Below, piece after piece: positions 1 to 6,092 of a stretch of 6,231 bases of DNA (within the stretch, counting starts at the first letter, position 1; every line of letters starts with the position of its first letter). The notes under the pieces are model-generated. The model made no database searches, was not told the DNA's origin, and worked only from the letters and a program-made list of their open reading frames with translations. Location: positions 1 to 6,231 of the forward strand of contig DHIV01000088.1 in assembly GCA_002403995.1 (NCBI GenBank), in the 5' to 3' direction. Made by a program: the position numbers and the translations under genes. The DNA comes from Gallionella sp. UBA4737 (GTDB taxonomy: Bacteria; Pseudomonadota; Gammaproteobacteria; Burkholderiales; Gallionellaceae).

Positions 1-223
1 CGGGCACGGCAAAGTAAAGAACGTACTGCCGGTTGATGAAGGTAATGTCGAAACGGTGGAAGCGGTAATCGCGGAATTCACCCGCGAGGGCATCAACGAT
101 GAGGCGCTTGCCGCCGACCTGCAACGCGAGGGTACCGGATCTTTCGCAAAATCCTGGAACGATCTGATTGCATGCATCGCGTCAAAAAGCGCCGCGCTTA
201 CCGGGAAGGCACATCCGAGCTGA
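1..223 (+). CDS. tal: Transaldolase, C-terminal fragment (5' end outside window)
   Basis: The frame read from base 2 is open to a TGA at 221-223 and gives the last 73 residues of a protein. It begins GHGKV and ends with FAKSWNDLIACIASKSAAL. This matches the C-terminal helix region of bacterial transaldolases of the longer Tal family, where an FRDHGKV-like stretch is followed by a 'DGxxxFxxSxxxLLxxI' helix. Transaldolase moves a dihydroxyacetone unit from sedoheptulose-7-phosphate to glyceraldehyde-3-phosphate through a Schiff-base lysine, in the cytoplasmic non-oxidative pentose phosphate pathway. The catalytic lysine lies upstream and cannot be checked here. A transketolase lies about 800 bp downstream on the same strand, which supports the call because the two enzymes share sugar-phosphate substrates. 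No clear intrinsic terminator follows the stop; the next structure is the palindromic element at 248-381. Confidence 0.8.
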   Translation, partial: GHGKVKNVLPVDEGNVETVEAVIAEFTREGINDEALAADLQREGTGSFAKSWNDLIACIASKSAALTGKAHPS

Positions 224-247
224 GAATAGCAATGGCAGTCGCAACGC

Positions 248-381
248 AACTATTGAGTTTTCCATAATTTATTACACCGTTCATCCTGAGGTATCGAAGG
301 ATGAATCAGTATGAAGTCTTGGGCTTCGATACCTCAGCCCGAACGGAGTATTTGTCGTGAATTATGGAGAGCTCAATAGTT
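248..381. repeat. Nested palindromic intergenic element (REP/MITE-like), 134 bp
   Basis: The outer arms, 248-269 and 360-381, are inverted repeats of 22 nt. The first 10 (AACTATTGAG / CTCAATAGTT) and last 6 (ATAATT / AATTAT) are perfect, and the middle 6 pair mostly with wobble. Inside, CCGTTC at 277-282 pairs with GAACGG at 341-346, and the 14-mer CTGAGGTATCGAAG at 286-299 pairs perfectly with 324-337. A local hairpin TTCATCC (280-286) / GGATGAA (299-305) competes with the long one. The CCGTTC...CTGAG...TCGAAG pattern resembles a type of dispersed intergenic palindrome I recall from proteobacterial genomes, but I cannot compare it with any other copy. It could act as a terminator or mRNA-stabilising structure after tal, or be an inert mobile repeat. 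No target-site duplication is apparent. Confidence 0.75.
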
Positions 382-567
382 CATCTGTGCATCAATAGCG
401 GCGCTCACTTTCGATTGATGCTCTGCGGCGGGCACAGTCCAAATTTCCCGGTAGGTGCGATAACGAACAGACCCGTTCCTCCGGAGCGGGCATGCTCCTT
501 AACATGCGCGCGGCTAAAGATGATTCTGTGCATGTCTACCGTCCGAGAAACATTCGCGTCATTACTT
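382..567 (+). other. Intergenic region with clustered small hairpins, possible 5' leader
   Basis: This is the rest of the gap before the SpoIIAA-like gene. It contains CTGTGC (385-390) / GCACAG (432-437) enclosing GCATCAAT (389-396) / ATTGATGC (414-421). Next comes CCCGTTCC (472-479) / GGAGCGGG (483-490) with a three-base loop and one wobble pair, then GCATG (490-494) / CATGC (503-507). None is followed by a T-run, so they do not look like intrinsic terminators. I could not identify a convincing sigma-70 promoter, although one is expected here if the downstream genes are not read through from tal. Confidence 0.4.
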
Positions 568-574
568 GAGGAGG
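568..574 (+). promoter_or_regulatory. Shine-Dalgarno of the SpoIIAA-like gene
   Basis: GAGGAGG lies seven bases before the ATG at 582. This is a near-ideal anti-16S match and spacing. It fixes the start of the small gene and predicts efficient translation. Confidence 0.85.
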
Positions 575-581
575 ATACCCA

Positions 582-974
582 ATGCTCAACTACGAATTGC
601 GACACGACGAAGGCATACTCGTGCTGCATCCGGAAGGGCCGCTTGAGGCGGCAGACTTCACGGCACTAGCGAGCCAGGTCGATACTTATCTGGCGGGACA
701 CGGGAAGCTGCACGGCGTATTGATACACGCAAAATCGTTTCCGGGCTGGAAAGACTTTGCCGCAATGCTTGCTCACTTGAAGTTCCTCAAGGAGCATATT
801 AAGAAGATCGAGAAAGTTGCGGTCGTCGCGGACGGTGCTTTGGCGAATATCATGCCGAACATTGCAAAACATTTCGTCCATGCACAGGTGCAGCACTTCG
901 ATTTCGTGCGCGAGGAAGCAGCGTGGGACTGGCTCGGGCAAACCGGCAAGGCACAGATGAATCCGGTCGAGTGA
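582..974 (+). CDS. SpoIIAA-like (STAS/SEC14-fold) protein
   Basis: This 130-residue protein has the pattern of the SpoIIAA-like family (PF11964; STAS/SEC14 fold). It opens with a beta-rich segment (LNYELRHDEGILVLHPEGPL, about residues 2-21). A 'Dxxxxxxxxxxxyl' helix, a hydrophobic strand (GVLIHAK) and the family signature PGWKDFAAMLAHLKFLKEHIKKI (about 54-76) follow. After that come strand KVAVVADGAL, the block PNIAKHFVHAQVQHF and a terminal EEAAWDWL helix. Length is normal for the family. The fold resembles the anti-anti-sigma factor SpoIIAA, but no SpoIIAA-type DSS phosphoacceptor motif is visible, so a partner-switching role should not be assumed. Some relatives are discussed as lipid- or membrane-associated; the function is essentially unknown. 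There is no signal peptide or membrane segment, so it should be cytoplasmic. It ends 54 bp before the inferred tkt start, on the same strand, probably in one operon. Confidence 0.85.
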   Translation: MLNYELRHDEGILVLHPEGPLEAADFTALASQVDTYLAGHGKLHGVLIHAKSFPGWKDFAAMLAHLKFLKEHIKKIEKVAVVADGALANIMPNIAKHFVHAQVQHFDFVREEAAWDWLGQTGKAQMNPVE

Positions 975-1016
975 CCGGGTAATCCGCGCCCGCAATTCAC
1001 GCGCAATGCATTCAAT

Positions 1017-1022
1017 CAGGAG
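1017..1022 (+). promoter_or_regulatory. Shine-Dalgarno pointing to an ATA start of tkt
   Basis: CAGGAG ends six bases before ATA at 1029-1031, in the tkt frame. No comparable site precedes the GTG at 1080. The spacing is what a normal ATG start at 1029 would have, which is the main evidence that translation begins, or once began, there. Confidence 0.7.
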
Positions 1023-1028
1023 ACAGTC

Positions 1029-3098
1029 ATACCCGTCGAACTCAATCAGCAATGCATCAACACCATTCGCTTTCTGTCGGTGGACATGGTGCAAAAGGCC
1101 AACAGCGGGCATCCGGGTCTGCCGCTCGGCGCCGCACCTATGGCCTATGTGTTGTGGACGCGCCGGCTCAGGTACAACCCGCGCAACCCGCACTGGTTTA
1201 ATCGCGATCGCTTCGTGCTTTCGGCTGGCCATGGTTCGGCGCTGCTCTACAGTCTGCTGCATCTGACCGGCTTTGACCTTGCGCTGGACGACATCAAGCA
1301 ATTCCGCCAATGGGGCAGCAAAGCGCCGGGACATCCCGAGCGCGGACACACACCTGGTGTGGAAACCACCACCGGGCCGTTGGGACAAGGTTTCGGCAAT
1401 GCAGTCGGCATAGCGATTGCAGAGGCGCAACTCGCCGCGCGCTACAACCTGCCCGGTCACGCGCTCATCGATCACCATACCTTTGCCATCGTCAGCGATG
1501 GCGACCTGATGGAGGGTGTGGCCTCCGAAGCTGCCTCGCTGGCCGGTCATCTCAAGCTCGGCAAGCTCACTTGCCTCTATGACGACAATTACGTCACCCT
1601 GGCCGCCGGCACGGATATCAGCTTCACTGAGAACCGCGCGCTGCGCTTTGAGGCTTATGGCTGGCACACCGTCTCGGTGGCGGACGGCAACGACCTCGCT
1701 GCAATCGATGCCGCGCTGGCCGCCGCACGCGCGGAAACCGCTCGACCGTCGCTGATCCTGGTGCGTACCCATATCGGTTACGGCTCGCCCGAGCAGGATA
1801 GTTTCAAGGCGCACGGCTCCTCGCTCGGCGTGGACGACGTGCGCAAGACCAAGCAGACGCTGGGCTGGCCGACCGAGCCGGACTTCCTGATACCGGACGA
1901 AGCGCTGGCGCATTTCCGCGAGGCGGTGGAGCGGGGTGCGCAGGACGAGGCTGCGTGGAACGAGCGCATGAGTGCCTACGCCAAGGCGTTCCCGGATATG
2001 GCAGAGGAGCTTCAGTACCGCCTGCGCGACGAATTGCCGCCGGGCTGGGATGCGGACATCCCGGTATTTCAAACTGATGCCAAGGGCCTCGCCACGCGCG
2101 ATGCATCCGGCAAGGTGATGAACGCCATCGCACACAAACTGCAGGCGCTGACCGGCGGCTCGGCCGACCTCGACCCGTCGACGAAAACAGCCTTGAAAGG
2201 CATGGGCGATTTCAATCCGCCGCCGGTGAAAAATGCGGATGAACAAGGTTCCGATAGCGGTGGCTGGAGCTATGCCGGACGCAACCTGCACTTCGGCGTG
2301 CGCGAACATGCGATGGGCGCCATCGTCAACGGCCTCGCCGCGCACGGCGGTTTTATTCCGTATGGTTCGACCTTTTTGATCTTCTCCGACTACATGCGCC
2401 CGGCTATCCGGCTGGCGGCACTGATGGGGCTGCACGTCGTGCATGTGTTCACGCACGACAGCATCGCCGTCGGCGAGGACGGCCCCACGCATCAGCCGGT
2501 GGAGCAACTTGCCAGCCTGCGCGCGATTCCGAATCTCATCGTGATCCGCCCCGGCGACGCCAACGAAACAGCGGTCGCCTGGCGCGTCGCGCTGGAAACG
2601 CGCGAGCGGCCGGTGATGCTGGTGTTGAGCCGGCAGGATCTGCCCACGCTCGATCGCAGCCGCTACGCCGCGGCGGATGGATTGCGCCGTGGCGCCTATG
2701 TGTTGAGCGATGCGTCTGACGGCAAGCCCGAGCTGATCCTGATTGCCAGCGGTTCCGAAGTCAGCCTGATCGTGGCGGCGGCGGAACGTCTGCAACAGCA
2801 AGGCATCGCCGTGCGCTGCGTGTCGATGCCGAGCTGGGAGTTGTTCGAGGCCTTGCCGCAAGCCGAGCGCGATGCGGTGCTGCCGCCCTCGGTCGGTGCG
2901 CGGCTCGCGGTCGAATTGGGTGTGCCGCAAGGCTGGGATCGTTACGTTGGTGTGCGCGGCGACATGCTGGTCGTGGAACGTTTTGGCGCTTCCGCACCGG
3001 CCGCAGTCGTGCTGCGCGAATACGGCTTCACCGTCGACAATGTCTGTGCACGCGCAAAAGCACTGCTGGTTTTGGAACAGAAGCAGAGCCAGGATTGA
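1029..3098 (+). CDS. tkt: Transketolase (apparent ATA start)
   Basis: This cytoplasmic thiamine-diphosphate enzyme transfers two-carbon ketol units between sugar phosphates in the pentose phosphate pathway and Calvin cycle. Read from ATA 1029 the protein is 689 residues; E. coli TktA is 663. Conserved features are SGHPG with His28, SAGHGS, and the cofactor motif SDGDLMEG (156-163, Asp157) with DDN (Asn187). VREH carries the catalytic Glu426, and GEDGPTHQPVEQ starts at 482. The C-terminal domain includes ASGSEV and ends in EYGFTVDNV. Homologous residues run two ahead of E. coli (His26, Asp155, Asn185), consistent with a start at 1029. The upstream codons read PVELNQQCINTIRFLSVDMVQ, the usual transketolase N-terminus. 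The only ordinary in-frame start is GTG 1080, without a Shine-Dalgarno and losing 17 conserved residues. Oddities are Ser in place of the first Gly of GDG and a Gly/Asn/Pro-rich insertion at about 396-414. Confidence 0.95.
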   Translation: MPVELNQQCINTIRFLSVDMVQKANSGHPGLPLGAAPMAYVLWTRRLRYNPRNPHWFNRDRFVLSAGHGSALLYSLLHLTGFDLALDDIKQFRQWGSKAPGHPERGHTPGVETTTGPLGQGFGNAVGIAIAEAQLAARYNLPGHALIDHHTFAIVSDGDLMEGVASEAASLAGHLKLGKLTCLYDDNYVTLAAGTDISFTENRALRFEAYGWHTVSVADGNDLAAIDAALAAARAETARPSLILVRTHIGYGSPEQDSFKAHGSSLGVDDVRKTKQTLGWPTEPDFLIPDEALAHFREAVERGAQDEAAWNERMSAYAKAFPDMAEELQYRLRDELPPGWDADIPVFQTDAKGLATRDASGKVMNAIAHKLQALTGGSADLDPSTKTALKGMGDFNPPPVKNADEQGSDSGGWSYAGRNLHFGVREHAMGAIVNGLAAHGGFIPYGSTFLIFSDYMRPAIRLAALMGLHVVHVFTHDSIAVGEDGPTHQPVEQLASLRAIPNLIVIRPGDANETAVAWRVALETRERPVMLVLSRQDLPTLDRSRYAAADGLRRGAYVLSDASDGKPELILIASGSEVSLIVAAAERLQQQGIAVRCVSMPSWELFEALPQAERDAVLPPSVGARLAVELGVPQGWDRYVGVRGDMLVVERFGASAPAAVVLREYGFTVDNVCARAKALLVLEQKQSQD

Positions 3099-3161
3099 AT
3101 GTAAAACTGACAGCTTTACTGACCGTCAACGGCACAGATATGCTCGTCATGAAGCTTCAGT

Positions 3162-3186
3162 GTAAGGGCCGTTTTTCCGGCCTTAC
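3162..3186 (+). terminator. Hairpin after tkt, no T-run
   Basis: GTAAGG (3162-3167) pairs with CCTTAC (3181-3186), continued by CCG (3169-3171) / CGG (3178-3180) across one bulged G, giving nine base pairs around a T-rich loop. It lies 63 bp after the tkt stop. A U-tract downstream is missing, so it may be an mRNA 3'-end stabiliser or a factor-dependent termination site and not a classic intrinsic terminator. Confidence 0.4.
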
Positions 3187-3224
3187 CGGACGCTGGTGAT
3201 TTCATGAAAAGTCTGTCTGTTCAG

Positions 3225-3253
3225 ACTGAGGAAAGGTCCACTTTCAGTTTTTT
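3225..3253 (+). terminator. Candidate rho-independent terminator of tkt
   Basis: ACT (3225-3227) and GAAAG (3231-3235) pair with CTTTC (3241-3245) and AGT (3246-3248) around loop GTCCA, with a three-base bulge. A run of T follows to 3253. The stem is short and GC-poor, so strength is doubtful. The 5' arm overlaps a second hairpin, AGTCTG (3210-3215) / CAGACT (3222-3227), which would compete with it. Confidence 0.4.
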
Positions 3254-3690
3254 CGAATCGTCACTTCCGACACTGAGCTGCCCTTCGTAATTCCCAAAAG
3301 CAGACCATCATCAGTCAGCATTCAAGTTAGTCGTTATGTCGGGGTCAACTTCTATTTCTTTGAGATTGATGGCAGCAGTCTTTCGCGGAACCGGGTGCTT
3401 CTCGAACTCTTCAAGCATTCCTCGCCGCGAGAGGTATTGAAATTGGTTTCCCATGGTTTGTCTTGCCAGTGTTTGCCAAGGAGCAGTAATTGAAGACAGC
3501 TTCCAAAAGCTTCCAGTCCGTTTCTCCTGGCGTATGCTAACATCAGTGCCATAGCAGATTACAAAATGGAACACCCACAAAAAATGGCTGCGCAAGCCGG
3601 TTAATCCCACGTCTCCTTCGGTGCAAATTGAGAGGCTGATTTGGAAGCGGAAGTTTAACTGCTCGACCAGCATTAGTACGACCGTCTGGT

Positions 3691-6033
3691 ATGACGTCCC
3701 TTAAAATATCCCTTTCCATTCTGCAGGACATGGCTCAGCGCTGGTGGTTTTATCCGCTTCTCGCTACGCTTGCTTCTGCTCTCCTGCTGTTGATGTTGCT
3801 GGTGTTTGCGGCAATGTTAGCTTATCCATCACTTCCATCACTGGAGGTGATAATCGATTATCAACCCAAAATCCCTCTGCGCGTATACAGCGCTGAAGGT
3901 GCCTTGCTCGGCGAATTTGGCGAAGAACGGCGTGAACTGGTGAAGATAAACGAGGTGCCAGACCTGGTGAAGAAAGCCATACTCGCTGCCGAAGACGACC
4001 GTTTCTATGAACACGGTGCCGTGGATTTTGTAGGGATGTTGCGTGCAGCTGTTTCTGATTTCACCTCAGGGGATACCAAGCAGGGAGCCAGCACCATCAC
4101 CATGCAGGTGGCCCGCAATTTTTTCCTGTCCAATGAAAAAACCCTGACGCGCAAATTCAAGGAAGTGCTTCTCGCGCTGAAAATAGAGCACAGCCTGAGC
4201 AAGGACGAAATCTTGCAACTCTACATCAATCAGATATACCTCGGTCAGCATTCTTATGGTTTCGCCGCTGCATCGCGGACTTATTTTGGCAAGAACCTCA
4301 ACCAGATCACCGTGGCCGAAATGGCCATGCTGGCCGGCCTGCCCAAGGCTCCCTCCGCCTACAATCCCATGGTCAACCCAAAGCGTGCCAGGCTGCGCCA
4401 GATGTATGTGCTGCGCCGCATGCATGAACTTCACTTCATTGACGACCCGCAATTTGAAGCCGCGCAGCGGCAGCCCATAATCGCCAAGCACGGCAATCAG
4501 GAATTTCCGGTTAAGGCAGATTACTTGGCGGAGATGGTCAGGCAGGTCGTGTACGACCGCTATCAAGATGACACTTACACGCAAGGCATCAAGGTCTATA
4601 CCACCATTCGTCTGAAGGATCAGGCAGCGGCCTACAAAGCGGTGCGCAAAGATACGCTGGACTATGACCGGCGCCATGGTTACCGCGGTCCGGAGGGTTA
4701 CGCTGACTTGCGCAATGGTACCGGCGATGAATATCTTGAAGAAGCATTGCAGGATGTTAGCGATAGCGATGACTTGATTCCCGCCATAGTGCTGCAAGCG
4801 AGCACCGGTACTGTCCGTGCATACTGCAAGGGCGGGCAAACTATCGAGATTGGCCAAGAAGGATTGAAATTTGCTCAGCGTGCACTGAGAGTCAAGGCCC
4901 CTCTAAATCAGCACATCCGTACAGGTTCGATAATTCGCGTACAACTAAATGCAAAAGGAATATGGCAAATCACACAGCTACCACAAGTGGAAGCAGCCTT
5001 CATTTCTGCCAGCCCGCGAGATGGCGCCATCTACTCTTTAATTGGTGGCTTCGACTTTAACCGTAACCAGTTCAACCATATTACGCAGGCCTGGCGTCAA
5101 CCCGGTTCCAGCTTCAAGCCGTTCATCTACTCTGCAGCACTCGAGAAAGGTTTTACTCCTGCCACCATCATCAATGATGCACCGCTGGAGTTTAGTGCGG
5201 CTGAAACCGGTAACGAGCCTTGGGAACCAAAGAACTACGAAGGCAAATTTGAAGGGCCAATGCGCATGAGGCAGGGGCTCATCAAATCCAAGAACATGGT
5301 CTCCATCCGCATCCTGCAAGCCATTACGCCTCTATATGCGCAGGACTACATCACCAAGTTTGGATTCGATGCCGCCAAGCAACCACCGTACCTCACCATG
5401 GCGCTGGGTGCAGGCTCGGTCACCCCGATGCAAATGCTGGCAGGTTATTCTGTTTTCGCCAACGGCGGCTTCCGCGTTGCACCCTATTTCATCCGACGCA
5501 TCGAAGATGCTAAGGGTGTCATATTGTATAAAGCCAAACCCGCAGTGGCCGGTGAGAATGCCGAGCAAGTGATAGATACGCGCAATGCCTTTACCATGGT
5601 CAGTATGATGCAGGATGTAGTACGGCAAGGTACCGCCATCCGCGCCATGCAGCTTGGACGATCAGATCTGGCGGGTAAGACCGGCACCACCAGCGACTTC
5701 GTGGACGCATGGTTCTGCGGTTTTCACCCCACCGTGGTGGGTATCTCCTGGATTGGTTTCGACACCCCGCTCACCCTGGGGGACAATGAAACCGGCGCAA
5801 GAGCTGCATTACCAATGTGGATGGGCTACATGGGAACTGTTTTAAAAGGCGTACCGAGAGCGGGCTACGCCATGCCCGATAACATGGTCGCAGTGCGTAT
5901 CAACAATAAGGGATTGAGGGATCCAAATGGAGAATTGGTCGAATATTTTTACCAGGAAAACCAGCCTCTTGAGCATCCCGCCGCACTACCCGAAAAATCG
6001 CAAAGCGAGACGGTCAAAGACCAATTATTTTAA
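3691..6033 (+). CDS. mrcA: Penicillin-binding protein 1A (bifunctional class A PBP)
   Basis: This inner-membrane enzyme polymerises lipid II glycan strands and cross-links peptides in the periplasm. In its 780 residues, about 18-45 form one membrane helix. The GT51 glycosyltransferase domain follows: EDDRFYEHGAVD (catalytic Glu101), GASTITMQVARN (132-143), RKFKE (154-158, second catalytic Glu158), KDEILQLYINQIYLG (171-185) and AEMAMLAGLPKAPSAYNP (209-226). Next are a linker and OB-like domain (about 300-435). The transpeptidase carries SSFK (Ser473 nucleophile, Lys476), SKN (533-535) and KTGT (663-666). The C-terminus ends DQLF, so the protein appears intact; PBP1A proteins of this group are typically close to this length. 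The start is uncertain: ATG 3691 is the most upstream option and lacks a Shine-Dalgarno, while ATG 3730 (Met14) sits right before the conserved core but has a CAGGA only one base away. The symbol ponA is equally used. Confidence 0.95.
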   Translation: MTSLKISLSILQDMAQRWWFYPLLATLASALLLLMLLVFAAMLAYPSLPSLEVIIDYQPKIPLRVYSAEGALLGEFGEERRELVKINEVPDLVKKAILAAEDDRFYEHGAVDFVGMLRAAVSDFTSGDTKQGASTITMQVARNFFLSNEKTLTRKFKEVLLALKIEHSLSKDEILQLYINQIYLGQHSYGFAAASRTYFGKNLNQITVAEMAMLAGLPKAPSAYNPMVNPKRARLRQMYVLRRMHELHFIDDPQFEAAQRQPIIAKHGNQEFPVKADYLAEMVRQVVYDRYQDDTYTQGIKVYTTIRLKDQAAAYKAVRKDTLDYDRRHGYRGPEGYADLRNGTGDEYLEEALQDVSDSDDLIPAIVLQASTGTVRAYCKGGQTIEIGQEGLKFAQRALRVKAPLNQHIRTGSIIRVQLNAKGIWQITQLPQVEAAFISASPRDGAIYSLIGGFDFNRNQFNHITQAWRQPGSSFKPFIYSAALEKGFTPATIINDAPLEFSAAETGNEPWEPKNYEGKFEGPMRMRQGLIKSKNMVSIRILQAITPLYAQDYITKFGFDAAKQPPYLTMALGAGSVTPMQMLAGYSVFANGGFRVAPYFIRRIEDAKGVILYKAKPAVAGENAEQVIDTRNAFTMVSMMQDVVRQGTAIRAMQLGRSDLAGKTGTTSDFVDAWFCGFHPTVVGISWIGFDTPLTLGDNETGARAALPMWMGYMGTVLKGVPRAGYAMPDNMVAVRINNKGLRDPNGELVEYFYQENQPLEHPAALPEKSQSETVKDQLF

Positions 6034-6092
6034 TTTTACACGATCAAAGGCCATACGTTGCGACTCAAGTGCAAACTGTTAGCAGTGTAAAA
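6034..6092. terminator. Weak inverted repeat after the PBP1A gene
   Basis: TTTTACAC (6034-6041), directly after the stop codon, is the exact reverse complement of GTGTAAAA (6085-6092). The 43-base loop is long and the stem AT-rich, so it may be chance. A smaller hairpin, AAAGC (6102-6106) / GCTTT (6111-6115), follows. No strong intrinsic terminator for the PBP1A gene is visible before the window ends, and 6093-6231 shows nothing else I can support. Confidence 0.2.

Larger units (their letters stand above)
3099..3690. other. Gap of about 590 bp between tkt and the PBP1A gene; no convincing gene
   Basis: The first 155 bases hold two terminator-like hairpins, annotated separately. The rest has no recognisable protein, tRNA or insertion-sequence feature. 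A minus-strand open frame of 120 codons (3673 down to 3311) exists, but it lacks a Shine-Dalgarno and I recognise no family in it. Two overlapping minus-strand frames (3552-3352 and 3731-3543) are equally unconvincing. The promoter of the PBP1A gene is expected here, but I could not identify a clear -35/-10 pair. Confidence 0.5.

Noticed and set aside
248..381. CRISPR array or insertion sequence
   Set aside because: The repeats are inverted, not regularly spaced direct repeats, and there is no room for a transposase gene.
364..669. 101-codon plus-strand frame across the tal/SpoIIAA-like gap
   Set aside because: It begins inside the palindromic element and runs out of frame into the well-supported SpoIIAA-like gene. 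It has no Shine-Dalgarno.
1006..1266. ATG at 1006 as a start near tkt
   Set aside because: It is in a different frame from tkt and precedes the CAGGAG at 1017. The 86-codon product is a shadow of the transketolase sequence.
666..2930. 754-codon minus-strand open frame
   Set aside because: It lies antisense to the SpoIIAA-like gene and tkt. The high GC content and codon bias of tkt suppress stops on the opposite strand, and the translation (rich in Arg, His and Gln) resembles no protein family.
3499..3648. 9-bp perfect inverted repeat GCTTCCAAA / TTTGGAAGC, about 130 bp apart
   Set aside because: A match of this length is expected about once by chance in a region of this size. It does not extend, and no element is visible between the arms.
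4066..4857. 263-codon minus-strand open frame
   Set aside because: It is antisense to the glycosyltransferase half of PBP1A, whose motifs are all intact. No homology is recognisable in the antisense product.
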